Origin: Arctopsyche grandis
Lineage: Eukaryota > Arthropoda > Insecta > Trichoptera > Hydropsychidae
DNA: 64,000 nucleotides
Assembly (NCBI RefSeq): GCF_051622035.1
Contig: NC_135360.1
Location: 6,572,001-6,636,000 of the forward strand
Direction of reading: 5' to 3'
The translations under genes were made by a program, and so were the position numbers. Within the stretch, counting starts at the first letter, position 1; each line of letters starts with the position of its first letter. The notes under the pieces are model-generated. The model ran no database searches and had not been told where the DNA came from. It worked only from the letters and a program-made list of their open reading frames with translations. Of this stretch, positions 32,506 to 47,100 are shown piece by piece.

Positions 32506-33956
32506 ATTGTCGGCATGAATTGGCAGGTTTAATAGTCGGCCATTTTGATTTCTAACATAAACATATGTACAGTTGGCAAAATCAGAAATGATATTCATTT
32601 ATCGATAATAATGTAGTGTGGAAAATGTCAGTGTTTAAAATATTTTTTTTATTAAATATTATACTATCCATTAAAATCTTGTAATAACCACATTCGGCTA
32701 CATACACAAGTTGCGAACAAGAGTATAGTTGATAACAAAAAATCCCACGGGCCACTGCAATGTCAACTCATGTACATTTCCAATAGCACTGATTAAAAAT
32801 CAATGCCTTCATAGCGACCTTGTTATATTATATTATTTAATTTCTATTAAATGATCGCTAACTGTCAACTATTTGAATATCACAGGCTGGTGAATGTTAA
32901 ATAATCAATAAGGTTTAAATAATTGTGACATGTAGCACATTTATTTAGTGTGGATTTATCAAAAATGCACTGTTATTTGAAATGCCAGTAGGGCTGTATG
33001 CCAGGCTTTCCAAGCAGCCGGATATTGGTTATGAAATCACTGAATAATTTTTTGATATACCAAATGAACGTCTCATTTTGGCGTTGAGCTTTTCTAGAAT
33101 CGAACGACATAAATAATGATGAATCGTTAGCGCTTAACAAATTACATACACAAAAAAAAGATATTCAATATTAGCTAGTAATTTTCAAAAATAAAACAAA
33201 AGAAATTTAAAAAAAAAAAAACAATATTTGAATATTTTCAAATTGTAGAATGTGTATTTTTTGTACTGCTGAAAATAATGATACATTTTCTTTTATACAT
33301 GTACCTACACATATACATATATACAGATGTATATTTGCAAAAAGGATCCAAATCTAATAATGAAATATGTACCTTGTAATATACATACATATGTATATGT
33401 TAATGAATTGATGAACTTATCGTTGAAAAATTGGACTCGGCTTGTATTATAACTTCAATAAATCGATAAACGTTATGATTTTTGTGGTTAAATCTAATAC
33501 CGGTGTTGCCGCCTTTATCAAAATTTTATATATAATATCTTTCGCATGATTATATTTGGTTACTCGTGTGGACTGGGTCCTTTTTACAGAACTACGTCTA
33601 TTTACATACACATATGAGTAAAAATGAAAAAAGTTATATTTACAAAAAAAAATTCAAATAATTTTTTTAAATTATTAATTATTTAATAATGCGTTAAGTT
33701 ATATTTAGCCAACAATAACATTAGACGAATTTTATTATTATATAGTTTTAGCCGAGAGGCGAAAAATTTTTATTATATCTACCTATCAAAATATTCGTTT
33801 GCATATATACAACATATGTATTTGCAAACTTATTTTTTATTTTTTATTATTATACATATATTGTTATTGTTTTGAAAAGTATTGATCTATTATAGCAATT
33901 TTAATAGATTTCGACTTGTGAAGAATTCAACGGAGTATTTACAATATAACCAAAAT

Positions 33957-34297
33957 GGTTGTGGTTATTTGCGGTTCTATATCTGCGAATTATTGGCTAT
34001 TTGCAGGTATTATATCTGCGACAGGCGCAAAACCTTTTGCGCATGCGCATGAACTTATAATCCGATTATAATTTCTTACATTTAAACTATGCTAGACTTG
34101 TTTAATCAATCGTTCATTATTTTAATCTTATATGTTTAATCAATCGTTCATACTACGTCACTTTACGAGTTCGAACTAAATCTTAAGAGGTTTAAAACAA
34201 TATTTTATCAGTAAACACGCTGACAGTGACAGTTCACGCGCATGCGCAGAAGGCTTTGCGCCTGTCGCATATATAGTACCTGCAAATAGCCACAACC
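33957..34297. mobile_element. MULE-like long-TIR MITE, copy 2
   Basis: Matches the ends of 12277-12808 (GGTTGTGGTTATTTGC and its complement at the right, plus the GCGCATGCGC-containing inner arms). It is shorter (341 bp) because the right arm has fewer units. The flanking 9-mers AACCAAAAT and ATAAAAAAT are only partly alike, so this copy is older. Confidence 0.72.
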
Positions 34298-36199
34298 ATA
34301 AAAAATCAATTGATTTGAATTGACGCGATTGTGACATTCTCAGCTAAGACAGGCCTGATCTTGATTCTTAGAAACATATGTTTTATGTAGAAAAGAAACA
34401 ATCATTACAATTTTTATGATGATGTAATTTACAATCGATGCGATTTTACTGATTACATTTTTTTGATATTAAACCAATTCCGTTCAATTTGGATCCAGTA
34501 TTTTCTGATATTATGATTTTGAAGAGAATACTATGATTCATAGATGGTTAGTATTGGGCCCGGTATTAGAAACGGCCTGTCATGTGACGGCCTCTTTTGA
34601 ATGTCTTCGGATGAAATGGATTGACGACACTCTACCTATATAATAGCTATATTGACACATTTCAATTTATTTTTGCAATACCTAGTATTTAGTCATTATA
34701 ATATTATATATATGATAATTGCTTTTTTTTTTTAATAATTTTAATATTGACTGAGTCATGTGATCGAGATGAGAATTAATCTTCGAGTTTTTTTTTTTTT
34801 TTGTTAAGTCGGTAGTTTTAAGATGAAATCGAGTGATACGCAAACACGGTCACCCTTCTCCTTCCAACCCTCAACTCACCCTTATATACACGTGATGAAA
34901 ATTTAAAGAGAACACCATATTTTGCCTTACGAACCTTTTCTCGAAAACAATTTATTTTTTTAACGATACATAATGTACATTTTACTTTGTGTGTACATAT
35001 GTACAAAAATCTAGAGTTCGTAGTGTGTAGGAATTTTGAATTTTGAATTTTTCACCCTCCAAACGGTTAAGTTCGTCGAATCTTCCTCGTCCACTGGTTT
35101 AACGTGTGCTTTCAAGTCTCGAGGACTTTTTTAAGTCGGAATTTTGCGATGCGAATTTGGTGTAATGTATGTAGTTGTACGAAACGTGTATCGGAACTTT
35201 TTATACTGACGTGTTCCTGTGTGTGTGCTTATCTTCTGATTTCGAACTCGCTTAATTGACAAGATGTGATGTGATGTTTGTGCGAAAATGAGTTGCGTTA
35301 GTCGTGTAAAGAATATTGAAAAATAAAAATAAAAAATCATTTCTAAGTCACCGTTCTACGGCACCGTTTGTCGGACGAAGCCTCAAAGGCTTCAAACTCT
35401 GTATATAATTCATAAGCTACATAGTATTTTTATCGCTAAGGTTTTCAAATGGAACACCTCTCGAATGGTATGCTTTTATTATTATCATTATATACATAAT
35501 ATTCACTTTATATTGGCATATCTATTTTATATATATATATATATATATTTTTTTTTTATTATTTTCGCTTTTAACCAAATATTTTTTTAATGTAGATTTC
35601 GAATCGTGGCCATTTATACTATTTTTTTATTTTTATTATATAATAGCGTATTATACGTACATATATACTATAAGTGCATGTGTAAATCATATATATATGT
35701 ATATTATACATATGTATATGTTTAATACTCAAACAGTATTACGTTTTTGATTTATCCATATGTATGTATTTGTCAAACGAAAAAGTCAAATTAACAGTAA
35801 ATGAACCCCATATATGTATAGGATATTATTATAGAATTTATGTGATTATTTTATATACATTTATATAAATGAAACAAAAATACAACATTGTTTATGGCCA
35901 GTAAAATATAATTGTATGACTTTTTAATAACCCAACTGCCATACAAATGTTTGATGCGACGATAATACTATTATATTATGTTTCTGTATAGTTATAGTTA
36001 TTTTTTTAAAACATTGAAAATACGTATTATTATTAAATTACTCATTTTATCGTTACGCTTATACACATTCGGCGATTCATTTTGCGTTTCGGATCTAAAA
36101 AAAGCCTATGTTAAATCTGTATACTGTAGAAATGCGGGTTTAAAGCGGTGAAATATATTTTTTTTAATATTTCTCTTTTCGAAGTTGATTCTAAAATTG
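34298..36199. other. AT-rich intergenic DNA
   Basis: No gene is supported. A (TA)n tract lies at about 35528-35550 and many ATGTATATAC-type repeats around 35640-35720. Confidence 0.5.
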
Positions 36200-36558
36200 C
36201 GATGCGGTGCAAACGATCGACAAGCGCCAGACAGACTGAAGCACAGATTAACTGTACGTGTACCTTATGCGTGCGCACTGCTCGCACTTACACTAAGTGA
36301 AATCTACCCAAAGTCCCGACATACCTACCCTGTATACGTTCTGTGCGCCTGATACTTTAGTTCCAAATTTTGCCTTATTAAACTCGCCAGAAAGATCCAA
36401 CTCAATTTTAATAATTGCATCTGTGCACATCGAAAGGTTACTCGTCATCTGATGTGCAATCTGTCATTCGAGAAGACGACAATTGCGTTTAAAGCAGCCA
36501 TCCAGTTAATCTGTGGTTCAGTCTGTGTGGCGCTTGTCGATCGTTTGCACCAAACCCT
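36200..36558. mobile_element. TIR MITE with 8-bp duplication TAAAATTG (hAT-like), copy 2
   Basis: TAAAATTG flanks it at 36192-36199 and 36559-36566. The terminal repeats and interior match 13260-13563, with an extra stretch of about 45 bp containing CCTGTATACGTTCTGTGCGC. It is thus the longer and perhaps more complete version. Confidence 0.88.
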
Positions 36559-36566
36559 TAAAATTG

Positions 36567-38554
36567 TTAAAAAATCCAAGTCTAAAATCTCATTTGTATG
36601 TGGATATTTTATCCTTGATACTTTTGGAGCCGAAATGCGGAATTAATTAAATCGTACGATATGAATAAAATTTTATTTTTATAATTATTAATCATTTATG
36701 ATCTCAAATGTCACGAAAATATACTTTTTTTAATTGATTATATTAATTGTGTACGGTGTACACTTTGTATTGAACCAAATATTCATACATACACATGCAC
36801 AAAAAAAAAAAAAATTGAATTTTATTTTAAATAATATGCATTTTTATTATGAATAAAAATTATTATTACACTTTTTAATTACTAATTTTTTTTCGCTTTA
36901 TTTCAAAGTCCAAAATTGATTTCGGTATTTTTTTTTATTATTTTACAATTATCAAATCTGTCTATTATGAGTCTAATGATTTATGTATGTAATTTAAATT
37001 TGAAATAAAAAAAAAAACAAGTGAATAAGACAAACTTTATATTCATAGGCCAGTGTATAGTTGGTTTTTGGCCATAAAAAAACGGCAAATTAATACACAT
37101 TGCCATAAATCAATCAATAGTGAGCGAAAGCATCATCAAGGGCACAAAAAGTTTTCAGTAACGTCACAGGGTTCTTATATTAAAAAAAAAACAAGCGGCC
37201 AATAACTGTGTAAACACTGGCCAACTACTGCAACATTTAATTGTTAGCTAAATTTTGGACTTGGAAATGGAACAAACAAAAGTTATTATATACATAATAA
37301 TGCGAATATCTATTCAAGTGTGATCTCAGTATGAATATGTAGTTGTACATATATCGACACGGCTGCTGATTTTTTTTATTATTACATTTGATATTACATC
37401 GTGACGTGTGGACACATTGTTATTGTTTAAAGCGTGCATCCATTGAATGCATTGTATATGTAATATTACGTTGTATTATATGCGACGTTTTTGCTGCACA
37501 ACACCTTTCAAATCAATTACGTTCACCCTGTGTATAATCTGTCGATCATATTAAACTATGTATTAAAAAATTGAAATTAAACAACAACAAAAATGTTATT
37601 TTTCATCTTGTACAATAAAAAATTATATATACTAATAAAAAAAATATACATTTTATTCGATTGTTTTATTTGAATACTTTCATATGCTTATTTGTATGTC
37701 AATGCTTATTGAAAGCTTTTCAAGTTTTGAGTGACACTTTGTATTTCTTGGATCTTGTTGGTTACCATTTGTTACGGGGACGAGTTGGAGATGGTATAAT
37801 TTATAAACAATTTTGATGTTTATATTTTATGTCCCAAAAGAAGCAGTTTGTGTTAGCGAGATCTATGCAGACATGTTTAAGAAGATGCATGATGAAAGTC
37901 TCGAACACAAATTACTATTTACAGATACAGGTAACCAGTTTGGCAGTTTAATCACAAGTTTATAGCATCCCCGTGTAAGCGAGTTTTAGTATTTGATTTA
38001 TGTATCCTTTGAGAGTATCGAGACATTATTGAGTAGATACACATAATTAATCATACAGATAAAATAGTGATAATAATATTTGAGGGTTACACGTGTCGTG
38101 AGACAAAATGCAGCTATAGCAATAAAGATTATTAAAAATAATAGTTTGGATTTCAACGGGTCATTGACTATCGTCTTATATAACAATTGTATTAGAAATT
38201 TGTATAAGTATAAGTTATAGTAGATAGAATTGAACAGAATATATAACTGTAGAGTCTGGTAGCAACAAAGATATTGAAAGTCTCATAAATAATGAGCGAT
38301 AGGTCTAAGAGAAAATATCAATAATTTTAAAATGAAGTGTACGTTCAAACAGTTAAGATTAGACAATACTTGAGGTGAAAGAGTACTATGTATACATTAA
38401 TACATACATAGGTTGTAAGATCATACCACATAACATATTCGAGCAATCGTCTTCTCCACTTTTTGTCCATTTTTCTAGCCTTTTCTGCTTGTTCCACTAT
38501 GTCAGCTACTCTACTCTCGTGTTTCGATTTTTTTAATCACATTGGCGAACCTCA
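36567..38554. other. AT-rich intergenic DNA
   Basis: No gene, RNA or bounded element is supported. It contains many poly-A/T runs and short TACATA repeats. Confidence 0.45.
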
Positions 38555-38703
38555 ATATGCTGAATAATCAGAAAAGTTGGCAAACTGATAAAAAACGATC
38601 GAGCTGGATTCACAAACCAAGGTCTGGCCAGCAGCGGGACTCGAACCCGTGACCACTCTACTCGAAAGCATAATATGCTAACCACTAATCCATGCCACTG
38701 GCT
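38555..38703 (-). repeat. tRNA-derived SINE head
   Basis: On the minus strand it begins GCCAGTGGCATGGATTAGTG (A-box) and holds GGGTTCGAGTCCCGCTGCTG (B-box), closing with CTGGC so that the first and last bases can pair as an acceptor stem. It then runs into the SINE-specific TTTGTGAATCCAGCTCGATC. It is therefore an SINE head, not a tRNA gene. Confidence 0.75.
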
Positions 38704-38739
38704 TTTCTCATTATTTTTATTTTTATTGTATAAATATAT

Positions 38740-39500
<761 letters not shown>

Positions 39501-40004
39501 GATTAAAATTGATACAATGCAAGCATACAATGTTCCTCTACTTTGAATGATTTTGTGCAACATTTTTTAAATATTTTACATTCATACGCCACTAATGACG
39601 CATTAGTTATAAATATGTACTTATAAAGGTTCTAAGCCAAGCAAATGTTTACTAAAAATTAAATTTTTAAAAGGAGTAAAACGTCTGAAAATTAACTACA
39701 TACATATGTAGGTAGAAGGTTTTGTTTGCAACTGAAGAGATAAGAGATATAAATAAAAAATGACCACTAACACGAAAACCATGTGAACTTAATAAGAGGT
39801 AAGTAAAAAAAGACGATTGGTTCTGTCATCGTTTCTTATTATATCAAAGTGGAATTGCACCTTGATAATTGCGGGCAAGGCTAAAGCGCGCAGTACATCC
39901 CTGACAGCACCGCGCAGAACAAAACTAATGGAAAAAAGTTAAGAATAAAGAAAAAAAAGGTTTCTTCGACTATTCTGTTTATCCGTCTGAGATAACACCT
40001 GTAC

Positions 40005-40190
40005 TAAATCCATAGATGTCTCAATGGATTAATTAATTAATTAATTGTTAATTTCTTGTTCTTCAGCCTCTCGAAACACGGTGATTTATGCAATAAAAAT
40101 GCTGCAATGTTTGTAATTAATTGTCTAGGATGGCGCATTGGAGTCTACCTGTCAGGCCTTCCTAAGACTAAGAAAAAAATAAAAATAAAA
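40005..40190 (+). repeat. SINE 3' fragment
   Basis: It starts around ATCCATAGATGTCTCAATGG and ends GGATGGCGCATTGGAGTC then GCCTTCCTAAG with an A-rich tail, matching the 3' half of the SINE at 13036-13790. Confidence 0.7.
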
Positions 40191-41142
40191 CTACTTACCA
40201 TAAGACATCAAGATGGTCAAAATTGTAGCATTTTTAAACGTGTCTATTACGATTATTTTTCACCATTGAATTATCAAATCGATTTAAATATCCATCGTTG
40301 ACCAAACCGCGCAAAATGGCAAAGTTTCAAAACGATCGAAAGACTAGGAATAGATACTGAATCGTTAACCAAGTAAAACATAGCCTTGTAATAATAATAA
40401 AAATGGAACCCAACCTGTTAATACAGACTATTTGACCAGCTTATTTATAGTATAATCAATAAAAGATTGCATAGTGTGTGTAATTTTCTTTTTTATTGTT
40501 TCATGAATACATAAATTATAAACGTATGCTTTTCTAAGAATTGTAAACAACACAATAAACACAATCATTCATCGAACAATAAAAACGGATATAAATAATT
40601 TAATGATAATTTCATTCATATGTAAAAACACTAAACTAAGCTTAAAACTAGATCAGCGTTTAAACTGGACTTCTTACAATTAGTACATTATAATAAAAAA
40701 TATATATATGTATATTACCACAAGTTAAACCCTGTCGAGGTCACAACCGCATTTAAACATCAATTTGTCACTAGGATTATATAAAAAAAATTGCATTTCA
40801 TTTGACATTGATATCATTGATGCAGCTATGATCTCAGCGGATAGTCCACACACGGTAGCAAATTGGTAAATTATCAGTATGTATATACATTCACATAAGA
40901 GATTCTGAATTAGATTCAATTTATATACATGAAAACGGCATAAGCAGTGTTTCAATACATGATTATCGTAATAATAATAAGGCCGGGAAACGTTTGGCAC
41001 TTGAAAGTCTAAACATTCCTTAACAATAATAACTATGCAAAAATACATGGTAGTGCATAATATATGATGGTCTTACACTGGTATTTACACGTAATATATA
41101 TGTACAAAATTAATAACAGATACACTTTTTGGACTCTGTTTT

Positions 41143-44100
41143 TCACTGTCTATAAAAAGGTTGTCCTCTGTTCATCGTGTACGTTGAAAGTGGTATTCCT
41201 TTCGTTCCGTATATCGGATCGGGAGCATTTTCATAGTCCACGTCGTAATATATACCCGACTGGTTCTAAAAACATAAAACATAACTCAAATCTACATTGA
41301 TTCAACGTGTAGCATAGCATTAAAGATATACTACTTACAGCTATGCTATTGGTAGCATTTGATCTTGATTTGGGTCTCGGCACGTGAAAGCCTCGAGATC
41401 CCAACAGATCGGTCCTGTCTTGAGCGTGGCTGTCTGATTCGGAGCTGGTTGACTCTGTTCCATGATTTCCAGACATTGCTAAATTAAATAATATACAAAA
41501 ATGAATAAAATATCATCAATAATGGATATCATATATATACAAGTGACAAGAAAGTACCAGAAAATCCTCCAAAGCCATGTCCCAAGCCGGATAGCGTGTT
41601 GGCTCGAGATCCTATTGTATTACCATTACCAGATGGGTTGTTTAAATGCAGCGTCGAAGCACCCATGTGGAGTCCCATCCTGAATTATAATAAATACATT
41701 TTATTTTATATGTACATATATAAATTAAATGTAAATTTTATGCTTTTTTTATTATAAAATTGTACCTCGGCATTGGAACTGGAGGTAGAGTTCCAGCCAT
41801 TGATAAGGTTGGGTATGCGCCGTACATTGCAGATGTAGGTCGAGCTCCGGGATGTGAAGGTTCCGGCTGCTGTGCGGATGATGGAAAAATGCAATGTTTA
41901 TTTTGAATGTAAATACTTATGTTTTTGTATCACTTGTTTTTACTCACCGCATAGTGATTCGCTTGTGCCATTACGTCGGCTAATTGTGCCCAACGCATCC
42001 TCTCCTCCAATGTTACCTGATTATAATATTAAAATAATTAATAATGATGTAGAACGTAGTAAAGGAAGATACTTATGTATAAAGAATTTAAGCTACATCA
42101 TAACAGATATACAGTAGAACCTCGATTATTCTGAATAATTGGGGGTAAAGGTAGTTCGGATAATGAAAAATTCGGATAATCGAAAAAATCACACTTGACA
42201 GGGAAAGACGTGTACATTCAGTATGAATAATTTTTATTTGTCTACATTTACATATATAATAACATGAAGATCAATATTAAATTATTCTATATTAAGAAAT
42301 TTGTAGGAATAAAGCACAACTTGTGCTATTCCGAATCAACACCAGTGATCTCATATATTTCACAACAAGTCTTACCATGGCATCATCATCGCTCCTATAC
42401 AAACATGCAGAACTCGAGGGCAACGTTCCCTTTGACTATTCCAGAAGAAAGAGTTCATCGCTCGATCGTAAAACGAACGAAACCCAGCAGTGATGTCATT
42501 ATGCAACTACGACACGTTTCCTGAAGACAAAGACATCTGCACACGGCATGCATCGAGCCATAATGTATATAAACCAACGCACCAGCTCCCGACGCCAGAT
42601 TGAACCTCTGGAGTTCAGCCGGCTCACTTCTCTGAAGCTCAACTCTTCGTACATACAATTACCATTGTAACAACTGAACATAAATAAACGATCCTCTTAC
42701 AAACACAAACAGTGTTTCCATAGGCCGGGAATCGGTCGAAAGCTATCACCCGCCCTATAAATTCAATTATGGATTTTTGCTTAAAGTTAACTGTTCTTTT
42801 TGAAGCTGCCAAATCGCGAATACTTTACACAATATTGTCCAGATATTGACTGTACAGAAGATCGTCTTTGAATGAACCACATAAAAATACACTCTTCGAC
42901 TTATTCATTTCCTGAGTTTTTCATAACCATACGCTCTGAGCTTCCATCTTCTGACATTAAAGAATAAGTAAACTTCATATTTTTTTCACTTTTTTTATAT
43001 CTGAGATCGTTGACGTTCCAATACCATATTTATTTGACAAAAAACGTCCTGAGACAGCGCTTTTTAAAGCATTGATTATATCTAATTTGTCTTTTAATGA
43101 TAATACAACACGTTATCTTTTCCATATTGGTAATATTAAAAATATATATTTAAATCGCGATCAAATTTTCAAGAAACAAACGTCCTTGCGAGTATTGAAT
43201 TTTGAAGACAAGGGACTCATTTCTCCATCTTATTTTCGAATTTTTATGTTATGCATTTATGGCTCATGCTCCATTTTATGTTATGCCATCATGAACGTAA
43301 ACATTTGAAAGCAATTTTAATTCGTCACATGCAAATCAGCAGAATCGTAAAATTTGTGTTTGTTTTTAGCAATCCAGATAATCGAGGTTCTATGTACTGT
43401 ACATATTTTGGTGATTATATTAATTGTTTCAGTGACAGCTATCGTTTTTATTTAGTACTATTATGTACTTATTTTTAGGATAAAACAGTATCCATCATTA
43501 CCATTCGAATAATACACATTAAATTTACCTGATATGGCGGTTGTCCCATATTGGGAGTCTTAACTCCGCCAGTCATGTATCCGAAAACTGGAGATCCCAT
43601 TCCGGCAGCTGTCTTTTGTTCTCTAGACCATCTTCGACTATAACAAACAATTTATGGGTTATTCATCATAAAATAATTATAAAAATTCGAGCTGAATTTT
43701 CTCACAACCAAATTAAAACAAAAGAATCATGTTAAAATACAATGTCACATGATGAAATCATAGGTGTCCAAAATGGCGTCTTCACTTTTAATTCCGTTTC
43801 TCTAATTTTGTCTGAGTGTTTACATTCAATTTGATTTATATAATAATAACAGTCAATATTTCGTATGAGCTTAACAATGATACCGAACTGATAAACAATA
43901 AAAATAATACAAAATATATTCATATATGTATAGTATAATATTATTTTCCTCATTTATGAATCGTTGACCTTGTGGCTTAATTTTACATGGGTGGGAAATT
44001 CAAATTCATATGTGAAATCTTCACATTATCTTAGTATAATAAACAAAACGAAGTATAGATCAACTTTTAAAATACCTCCACATCACAAGACAAGCTAACG

Positions 44101-47100
44101 TCAATAAGATGACCACTAGTGCTGCGAGACTAGCACCAACAGCAACTCCAACCACTTCGCCGTCGACTTCACACTGTGATCCATAGTACGAACCAGTACA
44201 TCTAAAAACGACACATGAATGATATTAAATACATACATACACAGAATATGCAAAAAAAAAATTAATACACTAATACTAACGAGCAAACTGGCTGTCCAGC
44301 TCGGTACGAGCAAGTGCCTCGGTTGCTGCAATGCGTTGAAGGACAAGTATGACAATGGCGACCAGCTCGGTTTGGCTGATCAGCCCAAGTGTCACGAGAA
44401 TCACTCGGGCATTCGCATCTAAAAACAAACAAATATACATGAATACATAGAAACTTACATATGCATGAAAATGAAAATGTGTTAATATATTTGTCCAGGA
44501 TAAAATCTATTGTACCCCATTTTAAGTCTAATATATTTCAAATAGACTTAACATACATATATGCAAACCATATCTATCTATGTATATGTCAATTTATATA
44601 AAATTGGGGCCATGAAGTTTTAACCCTTTGCCCGCGGCAATAAATATACCGAACAAGCCCTGTACGCAGCACCTTTTTCGCGAATTTGGCAATCTAGTTT
44701 ACGACCTTAAATACAGATTTTAATATTTACTCAAGTAACCAGATGTTAATTAACACATAAAGAATTATTTTAAACAATAAAATACATAATATATCTCGTA
44801 GTTTTGGCTTCATTGTCAAATAATCATTCTTCATACAATTGAGACGTCACATAAACGAGGTTTCAGTATGGTTCCACAAAATACTAATTTTGACTGGTAT
44901 ATATTCATTTTAAGCAAATTGAATAGATGGCATTCAACTCTCAGTAATATATTCAACCAATTTTGAACCTTAAAACAGTTGAAATAGGCGCATATAAGCC
45001 TCAAAATCTCGTGCAAAGTTCAGAAATTCTATGGAAGACAGCCGCGCTACAGACTTTTCGCCCAAAGCTTCCATAGAAGACGGCTGCGGGCAAACGGTTA
45101 AGGAACCAATAGAAATAGTTCAATAATGGCCACCATTTAACTACATATGGGTATACATTTTTTAGCTTTAGGTACTGATGAGCAAAAGTAGCTTACTTAA
45201 ATGAGCCCCAAACGTTCGTGCAGGTCGCCAGTTCATGGCAGTCGTTCAGATCTGAGGACCGACACTCGTCTAAATCTTGCAATTTAGAGACGCTGCCTGC
45301 GGGTCGGTCGACCCACAGAGCCGAAGCCCCGATGTTATTGCTCCGACGTTGGATCACCCCGAGCAGATGTCTGGTTATATCAGCTCCGGCACTACTCCTC
45401 AAAGTTTCACCACTTTCCTCCAGTAACACAGTCACGTTCACATATACCCCGGGTCCCGTTTTGGTAGGATCACCCTTGTATATCGTATTCACAGCTCCAC
45501 TGACGAATTCGTCTGAATATGGAGTCATGGAGAACGCTGAATCGACCTGAATATTGTTTATTGTACATATTATTAAGTATATCTACATGTGTATATAAAT
45601 ACATATATTGTTTGAGACTATAATAGTATAACATACGGCTTTAACAGCTTCGTAGCCGAGTTGTTGGAATGGTTCTGAATCTTTATCAACAAGTTTACCA
45701 TCCCATGTAATCTAAGCAAAATAACAAGTATATATTAAGTTACGTTTATATATTAAGGCATTTGGCAGATGCATAATCGGTAAGTAATAGCATGCATATT
45801 GCAATACTGCCGGTGAAACTGGAATGTAATTATGAATAATAATGAAGTATACCTTTTTATCGTACATCCTGTCCACTCTCAAGCTGAAAACCATGGCTAC
45901 TACTTTTCTGCACGGGTCTCTGTGGTTGCGTTTTGCGTATCCTGGTCTACATTGACAACTCGAAATGCCTATAAAATTGTTTAATTTAGTGAATACCCCA
46001 ATAGAGAAGCGTTAAATTAAATTAAATATATACATATATAAATAAATGGATTCATAAAAAAAATTACCAGATTCAGTTTTGCATCTTTCATTTTGAGTTT
46101 GATCACATGTTGAATCATCTCCAACAATGCACGTATCAATTCTAAAATAAATTTAAAAAGTCAAATAAGAAACTTCGATATGTATAATTTAAGTTCGGTT
46201 TTCATATCATTAAGCGTACCGAACGGGAGGTTGATGCGGTCTACGAGGAGGTCCTTGACTAATTGGTGGCCTTTGATTCTGAGGTCTAGTAGGCCTCGAT
46301 GCATTTTCAACTTCAGGTACTGCATATCCGGTACCGGTAACAGCTGAAAAAATCCAATTCGTCTTAACACAAAGCATTCTATCAGATCAAATATCAAAAA
46401 CCACATGAATAGTATAATACCAATAGTGGTCTTTTGAACAGGAGTCGGTTGCAAGACAGATGTAGGCGTCGAATCACCAAACAGATTAAGATAAGTCCTC
46501 TTGCCGTCGATGGACACAAATCCTTGATCGCCAGAAGCTGACACTATGATATCTCCAGGATGTCCTGTCAGTGGATTTACGCTCTCGATTTGTACTGTAA
46601 TGCCAACATTTCATATTTTAATGTGTAACTCTTGCGTATGAGTCAACGATGATGTTTAATTTTGGTACCTGTAGCTGATCCACTTCCTCCACCGTTGGGA
46701 CCTTGAATGGCTGATACCGTCACGTCGAAGATCTCTCCATAAGCGGGCGGAGGCCTCTGAGGAGGTTTAGGACGACGAACAGGTCCGCTGCCTTGTCCTC
46801 CGACTGGTCTGTACTCTGTATCATCTATTACTATTCCCGGTCTCGGTTTGTACGGTTGGTATGGGAAGCTTTGATGTGCAGCTAAAATGTTTGTAATGTT
46901 ATGAAGCTTTCAAATACAGTAAATGTATTTTCTTTTATTGAATTGATATCAAAAGCACTGACATACTTTAAAACGCTGTTTTTTTCGACCAGTCAGACTT
47001 AAAAATTGCAGATTGAGGTAAGAATTAACTATCGTATATACATACATAGTGTTCCAAAATATGTATTTATGTATATATTACAGTCGAAGTGTATTTGTAA

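Larger units (their letters stand above)
32016..33956. other. Receptor 3' UTR and AT-rich intergenic DNA
   Basis: The receptor 3' UTR begins here; a canonical AATAAA lies at 32150-32155 and another at about 33459. Between 32332 and 32505 there is a small TIR element. The rest is AT-rich with TACATA-type simple repeats and no supported gene. Confidence 0.5.
42112..43399 (-). mobile_element. Tigger/pogo-like DNA transposon, internally damaged
   Basis: Flanked by TA (42110-42111 and 43400-43401). The left end CAGTAGAACCTCGATTATTC and the right end, read inward, CAGTACATAGAACCTCGATT are the known Tigger-type termini. The minus strand keeps the start of the transposase. The element lies in an intron of the SEA/EGF gene and carries its own insertion at 42302-42758. 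Confidence 0.82.

Noticed and set aside
38629-38703. Functional tRNA gene on the minus strand
   Set aside because: Good A and B boxes and a short acceptor-like pairing, but the sequence continues into the SINE body and the anticodon arm does not fold properly.
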